64,000 nucleotides of DNA from Manis javanica (GCF_040802235.1 NC_133158.1:11372001-11436000); one strand, 5' to 3'. Positions 1-11,984 are shown, numbered from the stretch's first letter. Notes: generated from the sequence alone by a model not told the origin. Program-made: numbers and translations.

Positions 1-394
1 GTTTCTCCTGCTGGTATTTTGACATATAGAGACAGAGACATCTCAGGGAAGAAAGTGCCGAAGAATCCAGCAGCGTCTGAAATGAACGACTAACCTGATG
101 AGGCTGGGAAGAAGCCGTGACATGGAGACCAGAAGTATCCAGCTGGAGCATGGGGAGCAGAAATGGAAGGCAGGAGAAATCAGCATCTCTGGTGGTAGTT
201 GTTACTGTTTTCACAGTGCCCATGGCAGAACATTAAGGCCATACGGAAAGGATCTAAGGCCTGGTCAGCCAGCAGGAAACTAGAATTCAAGATGGCCTCA
301 TTTGGTCAATTAGCTTGCCCCAGGAAGGACCTCAGCTATTAATAGCTCCATCTGAGAAGCCGTACTCCTTCATAGAATTTTGTTAAATACAGAG
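1..394. other. unassigned intergenic sequence
   Basis: No repeat family or gene was recognised. The open frame at 98-283 has no recognisable domain and is probably chance. Confidence 0.5.
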
Positions 395-793
395 GAATTT
401 ATTTTATTTTTATTGAGATACAATTTACAGACAGTAAAATTTATCCTTTCTAGCATATGGCTCTATGAGTTTTCATAACTACCACCACAATCAAGATATA
501 TACCATCTCTTCCCCAGATTCTCATGCCCCTTTGTAGACAATCTCTAACCCCACCCCAAGCCCCTGACAATCTACTGATCAGCTTTTGCCTATCCTAGAA
601 AATCACATACATGTATTCACAGAGTGTGCAGCCTTTTGATTCTGGCTTCTTACACTCAGCACAATGCTTCTGAGATTCATCCAAGTAGTTTTGTGCAGTA
701 TAAATTCATTCCTTTTTAATACTGCTTAGTACTCCATAGGATGTATATGCTACATTTAGTTTATCTATTCACAATCTGAAAGAGATTTGGGTT
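395..793 (-). mobile_element. old L1 fragment, 3' end (first part)
   Basis: Read on the + strand, this is the reverse complement of a mammalian L1 3' region. It starts with TTTTTATTGAGATACAATT, then shows the phrases for a platform around 'CCCCTGACAATCTACT', 'GGCTTCTTACACTCAGCA' and 'TAATACTGCTTAGTACTCCAT'. It is decayed and 5'-truncated. It stops at GGTT (790-793), where an LTR is inserted, and continues after 1310. Confidence 0.75.
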
Positions 794-1310
794 TACAGGG
801 CCCCAATATGTGCCACTTTGGCATATTGACTGGTTTGGGTTTAGTAACTTAAAAAACAGCCCATATAATAGCAATACTCTACTCCCACGACTTCCTATCT
901 CCAGAAAGCAGGGGATCAAACTCCCATGTAAACGTGCCTGCCTTGTAGCTGGATATAAAGTCACATTCTCATCACCAGACAAAGGGAATTCAAAGCTGAG
1001 AGGCTATATAAAAAAACCTTAAACTTTTACTGATTTACTACTCCAGTCCAAATTCTGTTTAGAATTTCTTAGTAATTGAAGGCCCCAAATATACGTTTTC
1101 TTTGTCCTGTAAATTCCTTACAGATTTGTCTAAAAAATATAAAAACTGTCTGCCTTGGCCATTTCTTTAGGTCTCAATTTCATTATCAGACCTCTACATT
1201 CATGTAATTAAATTTTGTTTTTATCTCCTGTTAATCTGTCTCATGTCAATTTAATTCTTAGACCATTTGAAGAATATTGAAGGGTAGAGAAAAATTTTGC
1301 CTCCCCAACA
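794..1310 (+). mobile_element. solitary ERV LTR (class I-like) inserted in L1
   Basis: This 517-base block interrupts the L1 fragment. It begins TACAGGGCCCCAATATG, a decayed TG start, and ends CTCCCCAACA. Its 3' part has the U3-R-U5 style phrase 'CTCCTGTTAATCTGTCTCATG' seen in gammaretrovirus-like LTRs. GGTT occurs on both sides (790-793 and 1311-1314), consistent with a 4-base target duplication. No internal viral genes remain, so this is a solo LTR. The family name is not assigned. Confidence 0.7.
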
Positions 1311-1366
1311 GGTTGTTCTAGCTTTTGCTGATTATGAATAATGCTTTCATAAATAACTATGTACAA
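1311..1366 (-). mobile_element. old L1 fragment (second part)
   Basis: The phrase GCTGATTATGAATAATGCT continues the L1 interrupted at 793, matching the usual 'GGCTATTATGAATAATGCT'. It fades out about 50 bases later. Confidence 0.6.
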
Positions 1367-2406
1367 AACCCAGAAGCATTCTCCTTTGAACTTTATAAAT
1401 TCCATAATTTCACAGTACTTCAGTTACATGTTATGTTGACCTGCCTAGTATGTCAAATTGTATATAGGTATACCCAATACACACACACAACATATTTAAA
1501 TAACATGAATATCTATATATACCTGCTACTTAAAAATTATGTAAAATTATTAAAATGTTTTCAGCTGTTGACTCCTGGGACATCCAGTCCAAGATTAGCA
1601 ACAGCTCTCCATTTGATATTTGGAGCTTATCCACTGGAATTTTACCTCCAAATGTTCTTTTCCACTGGTATACACACAACGCAGTAATATAAAAAAATAT
1701 TCCCCTTTGGTTTCATTCCACATCATACTTACTTGCTAAACTCCTGCATTTATCTAGACGGGAGCTGAGATGTTCAGTCTTTGGCAACATACAATTTATA
1801 ACTTCCTGTCAATATTTCCATGAAGTAAAGAAAAACTGGGATCCTTCTTAAAAAGTTACTGTGCTTTTTCATCCAGTAAACTATTGGTGTATCTATTGAA
1901 TTTCACTTTGAATACTTGCCATTTATCACAGAGATCTAGATTTCCTACCTTTTCTAGACATCTAAAAGGAATGGCTTTGGAAAGTGCTCATTTCAGCTCT
2001 CACACCAGCTGACTGGCTAAGACAAAGACAAACGTTTCCCCATTTGTTAGCTTTGCTCTAGAAAAAAAGCTGGCAGTTGAGTTAAGATGAGCATGTTTCA
2101 CAAAATTCACACCTCATGTACGATAGTTGTAGAGCATGCAGTCCAGTTACCCTATGTTTCTTTGATGGCTAAAAATAGTTTTTCAGATTTGTCCTGCCCT
2201 ACTGATACCCACCATATTATTTCCTGACTGTTTAATGGAGGTGGTGGATTCATCAGAAAGGAGCATTTTCTTTTTCTTTTGTTTGTTTCTTTACTCGAGC
2301 ATTGGGCTCTTGTTAATATATTTTGTAGGATCAGAAGGCTGAAACTCTGTGATTACAAGTGAATCAGATTTGACCTTAAGTGCCTAAAAAAGAGAGGAAA
2401 AAAATG
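1367..2406. other. unassigned AT-rich intergenic sequence
   Basis: No gene or clear repeat was seen. The 120-codon open frame at 1325-1687 starts inside the L1 remnant and has no domain, so it is not called. Confidence 0.5.
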
Positions 2407-2627
2407 AACAGCAATAACCAGTGGCATTTATTGAACATTTGTTACTTTGCCGACATTAAGATACTATTATATTACCCTCTTCTTACATATGAGAAAAACT
2501 GAAGCTCCACAAGGTTAAATGGTTTACTTCAGACAGCATAGCGAGTACGTGGCACTGCTGGGATTAGAACCCAGTTGTGTTTGACTACAAACCTTTTTTG
2601 TTAACCACTACATTTAATTGCCTCTGG
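2407..2627 (-). repeat. MIR SINE
   Basis: The + strand reads as a reversed MIR: 'GGCATTTATTGAACATTTGTTA', then 'ATGAGAAAAACTGAAGCTCC', 'GGGATTAGAACCCAG' (B-box side) and 'TTAACCACTACATTTAATTGCC'. Nearly full length. Confidence 0.85.
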
Positions 2628-3044
2628 GTCTGTTCAGTATTCTCCATGATCCTTTTATCTGGTAGACCATGGTGGAATTAATAGGGCCTGTATGCTGGAC
2701 TGAATATTTTGATTTTCTTAAGCTCTTATTCATGGACATAGCCCCCATTACACCATTCTGTGAAATTCATTTGTTGTCTGTTCTGTTTTTTGGTTTTCTC
2801 CCAATGCTTTGTTTTAATGATGTTTTACTTAATGCTAGGTATCAAAACACTCTGGATGACACATTCTTTAAGGTCAAACTTGTATAAAGAACTTTCTTCT
2901 AGAGACACAGCTGGCATTTAGTATCTGAAACACCTTGGGTTAAATGCTGAAGTTCAAAGGAGCCAGAAAAAGGAAGGTGAAGTGTAAGGGCTAAAACCTC
3001 TGAAATGCCAGGAACTTATAGAGATACTTTATAAGACCTCATTG
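2628..3044. other. unassigned intergenic sequence
   Basis: Nothing recognised. Confidence 0.5.
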
Positions 3045-3185
3045 CTTTCCCAATAATATTTTGAGTAAATATTATCACTCTTATTTTAAAATTGAGGAAA
3101 CTTAAACTCAGAAAGATGAAGAAACTTGCCCAAGGCCCTTTGGCAAATAGGTAGTGGGACCATGATTTAAAATCTTATCTCTCTT
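3045..3185 (-). repeat. MIR SINE fragment
   Basis: Reversed MIR core: 'TATTATCACTCTTATTTTAAAATTGAGGAAAC', then 'AAACTTGCCCAAGG' and 'AAATAGGTAGTGGGACCATGATT'. Shortened at both ends. Confidence 0.75.
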
Positions 3186-4514
3186 TTTAATTTTTCAGTC
3201 TTTCCCTACATCAAGTAGCTTCTGCCTGAACTACAGAAAGGATACTGACTCAAACTTCTTTGTGGTATATATTGCCAGGGGCATGGCAGCATTTTGAAGG
3301 CAGCTCTATAAGTATACTTAAAGATTCACCTGCATTCTGAGATGAGAGGACATTGGGAACTATGCTTTCTCTCAACAGAAGCAGCAAAATGGACCAATAG
3401 GAGGTGGATGGGAATGTGTAAATTTAGATGTGTCTAGACAGTATCATTCCTGTTTAATCTTAATGAAATTACATGTGGAAGTATGTATTTAATGTATGGA
3501 TTAGGTTCTAAAACTAGCTAGTAAGGAGAAAATTGTACAGAGCCAAAATTATTTGTAAAATTTCCTGAGAAAGGAAAAATGGGGACTGAACAATTGTCTA
3601 AGGGTTCTCTTAGCCTGGTTATGTTCAGTGTTACAACAGATCATTGGTCCTTCAATGGAATGCAAGGTGAAAAAACTGACTTGCATGAAGGGGCTATGTT
3701 ACATGAATACTACTTTTCTGGAAGTGTCTATAGTGGTGCATACTAGGAGGAACACCATATGCATGTCCCCCAGCCTAAGTGCATGCTGGAGCAGAGTTAC
3801 CTGCACTGATGTCATCTTCCCTTCTGCTGTGTCTCGTCTCCTTGTCTGAAAGTCCATTGCTTAGGTGCAGAATCAGGTATGCAAAACATGTATATGGGGC
3901 AGCATTCACAGAACAGGCTGAAATCTACTTCCCTAAATGCATTAATAAGGATTTTTAGCAGCCTCAATGGTATAGAGTAGAGATAGCAAAAACATGACTT
4001 TTGCATTAAATGGGTAGTGGTAATGATTAGAGATACCTTTCTACCTGTAACCAGAGACTGCAGAAGGGAAGGAGAGAAATACAAATGAAGAGCCAAAGCA
4101 GGTATTTTTTCAGTCATTTTCTTAACATTCATTTGTTTAAAGGAAAAAAAATAAACAGTCCTCCACCAAGAATAGAGAATTTATAATGAATAACTGAAAC
4201 TATAATAAAAGTGATTTATTTCCAAAACTTCTTTGGCCATAGAGTATCTGCTAAAATATATTTCTCAGAACTAGTGTTCCTCAAAACACAATTTGGAAAC
4301 ATTTGTTACAGCTGTCCCATATTCTGAGTACAGAAAGCTTGATTCCTGTAATCTGGGGTCCTTGGAGAGAAAACATCTAATTGAGTGGCAGTTTGGAAAG
4401 ATCAATGATTTGGAATATTGATTAATTATAATTTTTGTCTCCTTCCAATTCATTTACTGAAGAAATTCAGGTGATCAAAAAGCAAACTGATCCCCTCATG
4501 TAGCATGCAGCCAT
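3186..4514. other. unassigned intergenic sequence
   Basis: No gene or repeat was recognised. Short open frames at 3628-3849 and 3812-4132 have no recognisable content. Confidence 0.5.
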
Positions 4515-4640
4515 TATCTTCTCATTGCTTCAAAACATTTGATTCCCTGCTGTTCTTAAGAGAAAGACCTTTAACATGATTGTCAAGGTCCTACAAGGTC
4601 TGCCCTGCTCTCTGTTCCAGCTTGGTTAATACCATTCTTA
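4515..4640 (+). repeat. L2 LINE 3' fragment (first part)
   Basis: The phrases 'TTTAACATGATTGTCAAGG' and 'CCTACAAGGTCTGCCC' match the L2 3' region. It is cut by an LTR at about 4645 and resumes near 5080. Confidence 0.65.
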
Positions 4641-4645
4641 ATTCA

Positions 4646-5079
4646 CATACTAGTTTCCTCTGGCTGTCATAACAAATCACCACAAAGTAGGTGGATTAAC
4701 AACATAAATTTATTCTCTCAGTTCTAGAGGGTACGAGTTGGAAATTAAAGTGCTGGAAGGGCCGCTCTCTCTGATACCTCTAGGGAGGATTCTCCCATGT
4801 CTCTTCCAGCTTCTGGTGCACCCAACTGTCATTGCCTCATGACAGCCTAACTCCAAACTGCTTCTGTCTTCACCTGGCCATCTTCTCTATGCATGTCTCA
4901 TCATCTTATACAGATACCAGTTACATTGGATTAAGGGACCCCCTTCTCCAGGACGACCTCATCCTAACCAGTTACATCTGCAATGGCCCTATTTCCAAAT
5001 AAGGTCACATTTTGATGTATTAAGGGTTAGGACTTCAACATATCTTTTTGGGGGACACAATTCAACCCAAAACCAAACA
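4646..5079 (-). mobile_element. MaLR LTR (MLT1/MST type) inserted in L2
   Basis: The + strand is a reversed MaLR LTR. It opens 'CTGGCTGTCATAACAAATCACC', passes 'AACATAAATTTATTCTCTCAG', 'TTACATTGGATTAAGGGACC' and 'AAATAAGGTCACATTTTGATG', and ends 'GGTTAGGACTTCAACATAT' and 'GGGGGACACAATTCAACCC'. About 430 bases, as expected for a whole LTR. Confidence 0.85.
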
Positions 5080-5510
5080 CCCTTGCTCTTGCCTTTCTCT
5101 CAGGAGTCTTCATCAGCTCCCTGAATTATTGAGATTTCTCCGCTACATCCCCTGTTGCAAGACCTTTGCAAATCCTCCTCCTCTGGTTATTCTTTAGTGG
5201 GTTACTCCAACTGTTACCAACCAGTCCGTTTTCTGACAGGACCTTCTAACCTTCCTCACAGGATCATTTCTCCATTTTCTAGCAACCCAGAAATGCATTC
5301 CAGAGTGCTTACTTCAGTTATAATTTCTGAACTATCTTCACATCTGTTTTCCTCATCTTCTTTCTCACAGGCATGGGCTGTGGCAGTTTTGCATTCAGAT
5401 GTATCCCTAGCATTTAGCAGAGTTCCTGGTACAACTGAATGAAAACTGTGCCTTAATATTTTTATAACAGTATTTTTGAATAGACAAATGATTCACTAAA
5501 TGAATCAATA
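5080..5510 (+). repeat. L2 LINE 3' end (second part)
   Basis: Continues the L2 interrupted by the LTR. It has the 'TTGCTCTTGCCTTTCTC' region and closes with 'CAGAGTTCCTGGTACAACTG' and the terminal 'ATTCACTAAATGAATCAATAA', a decayed L2 tail. Confidence 0.6.
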
Positions 5511-6289
5511 AAATTAGTGCCTTTCTGAACAGATAGATGTTCCAGAAAGAAGTCTCTTCTGCCTTTTCATGTAACACCAAAAGCCACACAGCCTTGTACT
5601 TAAAGTGAAATAAATAAAAAACCCTCTGTGTGGCATGTTCTTCCTTACTGATGGCAGGGTGTGCCTCCAAAATTTTGGAGCTGTTGTTAAACTCCTGTCA
5701 TTTTAAAGTAGACTCTTTCACAACAATGAAATGATCGTAACACTGTCTTGCGACACGAGCTCATTTATGTAGCCCCTTTGCGGAGCAATGTTCTTCCCTT
5801 GACAGGTGCTTGATAAAAGAATCTGTATCATTTTCATTCAGCAGATCTCTAAGGAGAACTGAGCTCTGTCTAACTGCAAAACTGGCTTCATATTCATAAT
5901 CTGTATGAGCAATAGCTCTCTCACCAGCCTGGCAGGAGACTGTAATGCATTCCTAACCTTTTCACTTGGAGAATCCTCTCATCTGAAATGAGTTGCTACA
6001 CGTCCTTTCATGGGAATAACTGGATATTTCTGGCCACAAATCCCAGGAGCATGTTAAATACAGTTGTAAAAATTCACTGAGAAAGTTTAGTTCCGGAATA
6101 ACGGTTTGACAGTTCTCCTAATGGTTGACAATGTTTATATCATGGAAAGGATTCCACAGAAATGATAAATGACCGATTTTCTTCTGTTCATCCCTCTACT
6201 GAAGACCCTTCACCAAATTCTTAGCTCCTGTTCCTTTTTCCCTCTTATTTAATCTAGACCTGTATTTCTCTAAAAACAATCATGGCTCA
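5511..6289. other. repeat-free segment with retained CpGs
   Basis: No repeat or ORF was recognised. Within 5736-6175 there are eight CpG dinucleotides, in an otherwise CpG-poor neighbourhood. A conserved non-coding element is possible but not shown. Confidence 0.4.
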
Positions 6290-6446
6290 CTTAAATGGAA
6301 TCATCTGGAGAGAGCATGTAAAAATCTTAATTTCTCCCCAAACTTAGACTTTCTGAGGTAGGGTAGAGGAATCCTCATTTTTAACAAAATTTATGGAGCA
6401 TTCTTATGTGCCCTAAAATTTAAGAACCACTTGCTTAGAATAACCA
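6290..6446 (+). repeat. MER5A-like hAT DNA transposon remnant
   Basis: Order of phrases: 'TCATCTGGAGAGAGCATGT', 'TCATTTTTAACAAAATT' and 'TTTAAGAACCACTTG'. This matches the layout of MER5A (CACCTGGGGAGCTT ... TTTTTAACAAGC ... GAGAACCACTG). Confidence 0.6.
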
Positions 6447-8416
6447 GTTTAGGATAAAAGCTATGGTAAGATTTGTCCAATTAACATTTATAAATACATC
6501 TCAATAGAAAAATCACACAATACTTAGGGTTTATGTGCTTTATTTTAATCATTTAAATTTTGCATTGTTAGAGCCAAAATGTCTTGAATGTGACAGAGAT
6601 GTATTTAAATTTAGATTTGAAAAAAGCATGAGAAGTGCAACTGACATGTCAATCATTTTGGGTATCATGCCTGTCCTTGGTGACCAGCAGAGGACATGGG
6701 CAATTGAGGCTGGCCATAACTGATGGCACTAGAAGTACATACCTGCCCTGAGCTGGGCCAATTTGATTCTATATTCTGGAAAACTGAAATTAGGGTTGAG
6801 AACAAGAATTAGGAGGTTATGCAAATCTAGGAGTGTGGCTGGAGTTGTAGGTAAGACTATCATCTGGCTCTAATTGCATGGAGAAGTAGAGAAAACATGT
6901 CTGCAGAAGAACAGAGTGAAGCTGATATGCATGTATAAAGAGAAGTACTAAGCTATCAGTGAGAAGGCAAGAAGATTAGTTATAGTTCCAATGTGTAGAA
7001 TTTTCTGGTAAAAGAATGGCATTTAGTATTCTTGTCATCCTTATAACCAAGGTTATTGTTAATAAAAGCAGAATTTACTGGGTAATGAATGAGGTAGAGA
7101 GGATGGAAGATCAACACATATCATTGAGTGTATTCACTCAATGGTGTGTGCCAGGACACGTCAGCCTGACATGCATTTAAATGTTCTGACTCAATATTAA
7201 TTTTCCTCTATAAGGTGTTCTGGCCTTGTTTTTCCTGTCAGATCACCTGAAAAATGCTAATTCTCTTAAAAGTAGATTTGAAATCAGGAACCAAAGCCGG
7301 TGAATTATTTACTCTTTAACTTGACTAGTTTATGGCAATGTCATTATAGGCAAAACGATTCATAGGAAACATTTGTCACTAACAAGATTAAATAATTTAA
7401 TATGCAATCCTGAGTACTTTTTATGTACCAAGACATCTTCATTATATGGATTTATCTAACTCATCTTTTGTGTTCTTCTCAATAAATCACGAAATAATAC
7501 CCATAACTTAATGTTGTGTGAATCATGAGCATCTACAAGAAACAGAACTCTTGAAGAAAATAGTTTATCAGAAAGGAAAACTCTGAGATGCTGGAATTGA
7601 AAGACAAGTCACCTTCTGGTCTTTCTTAATCCTGTATCAGCAAATCTCTTGTCTAGTTAATGTCAGCAGCAAATTTGGGGGGGAAAAATGAAAGAAAAAC
7701 TCCTATTCAAATCCTAACATCAAGCATGACGAACCTAAAATAGTATGAAACCTAAGAGGCATTTTCTACTGCTTTACCCCAGCCAGATAATCACTGTCTT
7801 TAGTTATCCGGGCAATGCCAATTTGCTGTTTATCCCCCTAGAAGAGTACTTCAGAGATCTCAGGTTAGAGATGGTCAGAAGACAAAAGAATGTTTTCATT
7901 AGTTTCACACACACACATTCTCTCTCTCTCTTTCTCATAAAGTCATCAACTTCCAGAATGTATTTCTTAGAGTGAAGAGATGGTTGTCTTAATTAGCCTC
8001 ACACTTAGAGCGATACTCTTCTTTGAATTAAAATTGCATCAAAATAGGCACTTCACAGGACCCAATTATTGCATAAATGGCATGAGGTTTAATTGCCTGG
8101 GAAACATCAACTGATCTGTCCCCAGAGTTGGTATGAGGAAAGATGTGGGTTTCTGATGCTTATCATGAGAACTCCAAGATGCTGCTGTCATATTCAGCAC
8201 AGAAGCAACTAGCACTTCTCCCTCTGGGCACATATGGTCTTCCAATGATGTTGCTTCTTCATTATTTTAAAAGGGCATCCCACTATACGTCATCTGCATG
8301 GTCCTCCGGAAAACCAAGTCTTGTCTGGCATTTTTAGAAAATATGTTTCCATATAACTCAATATAAGTGTTTCGGGGATGCTAGTACTGATTCTTCCAGG
8401 ATTTCTCAAATACTGT
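6447..8416. other. unassigned intergenic sequence
   Basis: No gene or clear interspersed repeat was seen. A short CA/TC-rich simple run lies at about 7907-7937. A CTCF-like core is at 6684-6695. Confidence 0.5.
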
Positions 8417-8891
8417 TGTAAGGAAGCAAATTTTGCCTTCCCAAGATATGCCTCTTGGGCATACTGGTTATTTAAAGCTAGTTATTTTTAGGAAACTGCA
8501 GACAGGAGAAGCTCTGAAAGCCAAGTTGAAGAGACATTCACACTGACAAGAGAAATCTCCATGTGTAAGAGTGTCTCCTCCTTGCTGTACCAGGAAGGAG
8601 GGGGTGACTCAATCTCTGAAAACGCTTATTCAGTGGAGAAGGCAACAACTTAAGTCTGTATAACAACCTTACCCCTGTTTACTGTGCTCTTCTGGGAACC
8701 TCATATAACTGACTCCCCATCTCCAATATGTTTCGTCTTTGGCTGAAGACGGTATTAAGGCTGATGGCCTCAGACATTGTGGGGCCTCAGACTCAGTCTT
8801 TTGGGGTCTCTCCCAGGTACACAGAAGGTATACATATTATTAAACTTGATTTTTCTCCTTTTAATCTGTCTCATGACAGTTTGATTCTTTG
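8417..8891 (+). mobile_element. ERV LTR (class I-like)
   Basis: The block starts TGTAAGGAAGC and contains 'GATATGCCTCTTGGGCAT', 'AACTGCAGACAGGAGAAGC', 'GGCTGAAGACGGTATTAAGG' and, near the end, 'CTTTTAATCTGTCTCATGACAG'. The last phrase is shared with the LTR at 794-1310. ACTGT occurs immediately before (8412-8416) and near the end (8892-8896), a possible target duplication. The 3' end lacks the usual CA, so the boundary is uncertain. Confidence 0.6.
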
Positions 8892-8894
8892 ACT

Positions 8895-8995
8895 GTAAAA
8901 CCCCTGGAGTCAGGGACCATGTCTTTCCTAGACATGCTACATCCCTGGGTTCAGTATAAGACTGGTACATAATAGGTTAGTAAGAAATGTTGATT
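8895..8995 (+). repeat. L2 LINE 3' end
   Basis: 'GGAGTCAGGGACCATGTCTT', then 'GTACATAATAGGTTAGTAAG'. Typical decayed L2 terminal region. Confidence 0.6.
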
Positions 8996-9319
8996 AGAAT
9001 AGTAAAGGCTTTGAGAAATTCCTCAGTAAAGAAACATATTTAACTTACTATTTCCTGCAAAGGTTTGACCACAGAACTCTTTTGTAATATCATATTATAC
9101 TCACAGGACAGTTTTGCAAATGGTGGTCTTGATCATTGTCTCTCCATTCTCTTCTAAGGTTTATACCTTGTCCTTTCAGTAAAAGAATTTAAAAAGCATA
9201 AACTCAGCCATTATTTAAAAAGGTAAGTCTGGTCTGGAAATCTACACATCAATCCAAAACAGGAATTTTTATGAGTAGTTTGGGCATCCAGCTTAAAAAA
9301 ACAAAATGCAGCCATGGCC
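8996..9319. other. unassigned intergenic sequence
   Basis: Nothing recognised. Confidence 0.5.
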
Positions 9320-9775
9320 AGCTCCTCATAATCTTGTAAGTCTCCATTACCCTCTCAGACTCCCCTTGTGCTACTTCTCTCTTGCTATAGGGTTTAACCA
9401 CGTTACCTTCCTTTGGTTCTACCTTGTAGGGTAGAATCTTCTCACTTCAGGGTCTTCACACAAGCTGCTTGAAAAACTACACTCTCTTTCCCTGTTCACC
9501 TAGAATCATTCCTTAACCTTCCTTTATGGGCTTAGGCATAATTTATTTCTTAGGAAAGAATTCTTGGTCTCTAATCTCAGTGTCTTAGACCTCCCCATTG
9601 TAGCATTCATCACAATTTTAATCAAATAATTACTTAGGTAATTAGTTGCTAAAAATCCATTTCCTCTATAAACTGGAAGCTACATGAGACATGGATAATG
9701 TTAGTTTTGCTCAGTGCTGCCTAAAATGGTGTGCTTGAGTGCTCAATAAATATTCGTTGAATTAATGTAGACCTT
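9320..9775 (+). repeat. L2 LINE 3' end
   Basis: Contains 'TCAGGGTCTTCACACAAGC', 'GTAGCATTCATCACAATTT' and the terminal 'GAGTGCTCAATAAATATTCG' followed by TTGAATTAATG. A clear L2 3' region. Confidence 0.8.
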
Positions 9776-10059
9776 ATTTTGCAACTAAATAGGGTTTAGA
9801 AAACCTTATAGAGCCCATATTTTATCTCAGGATGCTCAAAGTTTGTGAGGTTGCTCTAAATCATGTTTGCTGCAAACAAAGCAGATTTGGTTGATCTGGT
9901 TTTATCATTTTCCATTCTCTTTCCCTTTACTTTTTAGTGATTCTCTGTCCAGAGGATAGGACGACAGAGGGAGAAAGGAATGGCTGAAGAAAGGAATGAT
10001 GGAGAGAAGAGAGACCACGTAGTAGGTGCCAGCAAAAGAAAACATCCCATCCATGTTAG

Positions 10060-10195
10060 TTTTCTGTAAGATGCTCCCACCTTTCCTTTCTCTTCCTTTT
10101 TTCTACATTCCTTCCTTTTTATTCTTTCTTTTTCTCTTCATTTTTCTTTCTTTTCTTTCCTTCTATCTTCCCACATCTTTCCTCCTGACCTTCTT
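10060..10195. repeat. pyrimidine-rich tract
   Basis: About 130 bases almost entirely C and T on the + strand, with CTTT/CCTT units. Low-complexity DNA. The open frame 10026-10208 is an artefact of this composition. Confidence 0.8.
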
Positions 10196-11639
10196 AGTAG
10201 ATACGTGATGTGTGTTTTAGCTGGTACCTCTCATTAATAATATGAATATTGTTTTTTGGATTCTAAAGTGCCTGTATGTCCAAGATATTTTCCTATCAAA
10301 AGCTGAATGTTAAAGATGAGTCTTTAGCTAATGAATTAAATTAGAATTTCATTTGTCAAATCACATGTAAATTTTTCTCTCTTCTCAGTACTTCCTTATA
10401 TTTTAAAATATAAAAATCTCTGTCTTTCTAATATTGAAAGCTGTATTCAAGGCATATAGGGGTTATTCAAGGTTGTAGGGCAGTAGACAAATTTAATGGG
10501 GGACAATGCCACTTCACAGAAGAAAAGTCCTAATTCCATATGGTAATCATCTCTAGGCGAATCTAAGGCATGGTTTGTTTTCCATTGGAAACTCTCCCAA
10601 TTCTGTAGATTCACACTTAGAATCTGGAGAATTGTCATAAATCACCTCAAACTGTGATTTTCCATCTTTCAAAAGCAGAACCCATTTTTTTCAGACACAA
10701 AATTAAAATATTAAAATGACAGACTGGAGTTGGGGAAATCCACCCCAAATAAAATTCTGATTTAACTATGTGCCCTTCCTGGACTACAGCATATCTGATG
10801 GAGTCTATCTTCATAAATCCTCATAAATGCTTAGCCTTGCTTAGGGGTACAGGACATATGATCTGCCCATTCTCTTCCTCCTCACTCCCTTAATAAATTA
10901 TACAGAACCCATTTCAAAAACCACTGATTTAATTTTATACTAACTGTATGTAAATATCACTTCTTGTAATCTAACTTCATATTTGACAGTTTTTTGTGTG
11001 CTTCACTGATACACTTCAAACTCAGTATAAATAAATTTATAAATAAAACATTTACTGCTATCATTCAGCTCTTCCCAAACTCTGATTCATTTATTCCATA
11101 AATTAGCCCATGGGACAAGTACCACAATGCCTTCCTTTACTTCAAGTCTTTCTTCATCCTTGAGAATGGTGCTGCGGTACTAGGGCAAGGAGACCCAAGG
11201 TTATGAGCTTTAGCAGAAATAGTATTCTGTTTGATCCCTTCAAGTCTTCACTATCTGTCCATAGGTTAATCCTGCTGTTATTTTCTTATAAGGTTGTTCT
11301 CTTCTTTACTTTTCATCTGCCTTGCTAGATGACAAGGACTTTCAAGAGCTCAAGCTGTTTTCAATTTTGGAGAAGAAGAAAAATTAGCCTGCCATTTAAG
11401 CCTCCCAGGGTGTGTAATGAAGCACTCTGCTGAGAAGTCAGGTTTTAGAAAGCAGCCTAGATATTTCCTTAGTTGGGGATTTATGAGGACAGACTGTCAG
11501 ATATACTGTGGTCTAGGAAGGGCACATTGTTAAACTGGAATTTCATTTTACTTGGGGTGGATTTCCCCAACTCCACGCAAAAGCATTCGTTAAGCTGCTA
11601 ACTTATGGGAGGCTGCCTAAGAGGAACTGCATTTCCATG
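10196..11639. other. unassigned intergenic sequence
   Basis: No gene or clear repeat was recognised. Confidence 0.5.
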
Positions 11640-11865
11640 CACCACTACCCTTTAGAGAGAAGCCTCAGATATGTCAATCCTTGTGCTATCTTTCACAGCT
11701 CTTGTTACATATTGTCATCTTATTTCCCTCTAGTTATTTTCTTTGGGGTAGCTGTTTTTCCACAATTAGTTTTAATATTCTTAAGGGCAGGACCATGTCT
11801 AATATTTACTGGAGGGCTGAGCAAATTGTAAAGATGAAAAATTATAAATATTGAATGAGTTGATA
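11640..11865 (+). repeat. possible L2 3' fragment
   Basis: 'TTAAGGGCAGGACCATGTCT' and a terminal 'TATAAATATTGAATGAGTTG' resemble the L2 3' end. The upstream half is too decayed to be sure. Confidence 0.45.
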
Positions 11866-11984
11866 GCCCTGTCTATTAGTAGTTACTACAATCCATGCCA
11901 GGGTTATACTGTCTCTATTTCTCTATTATTCTCTACAGACTGTTAGCAACTTATTTCTCCAATAGGCAAAGGGAGTAGGGGAAA

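Noticed and set aside
2407-2627. tRNA-like box B sequence
   Set aside because: It belongs to a reversed MIR SINE. No complete cloverleaf.
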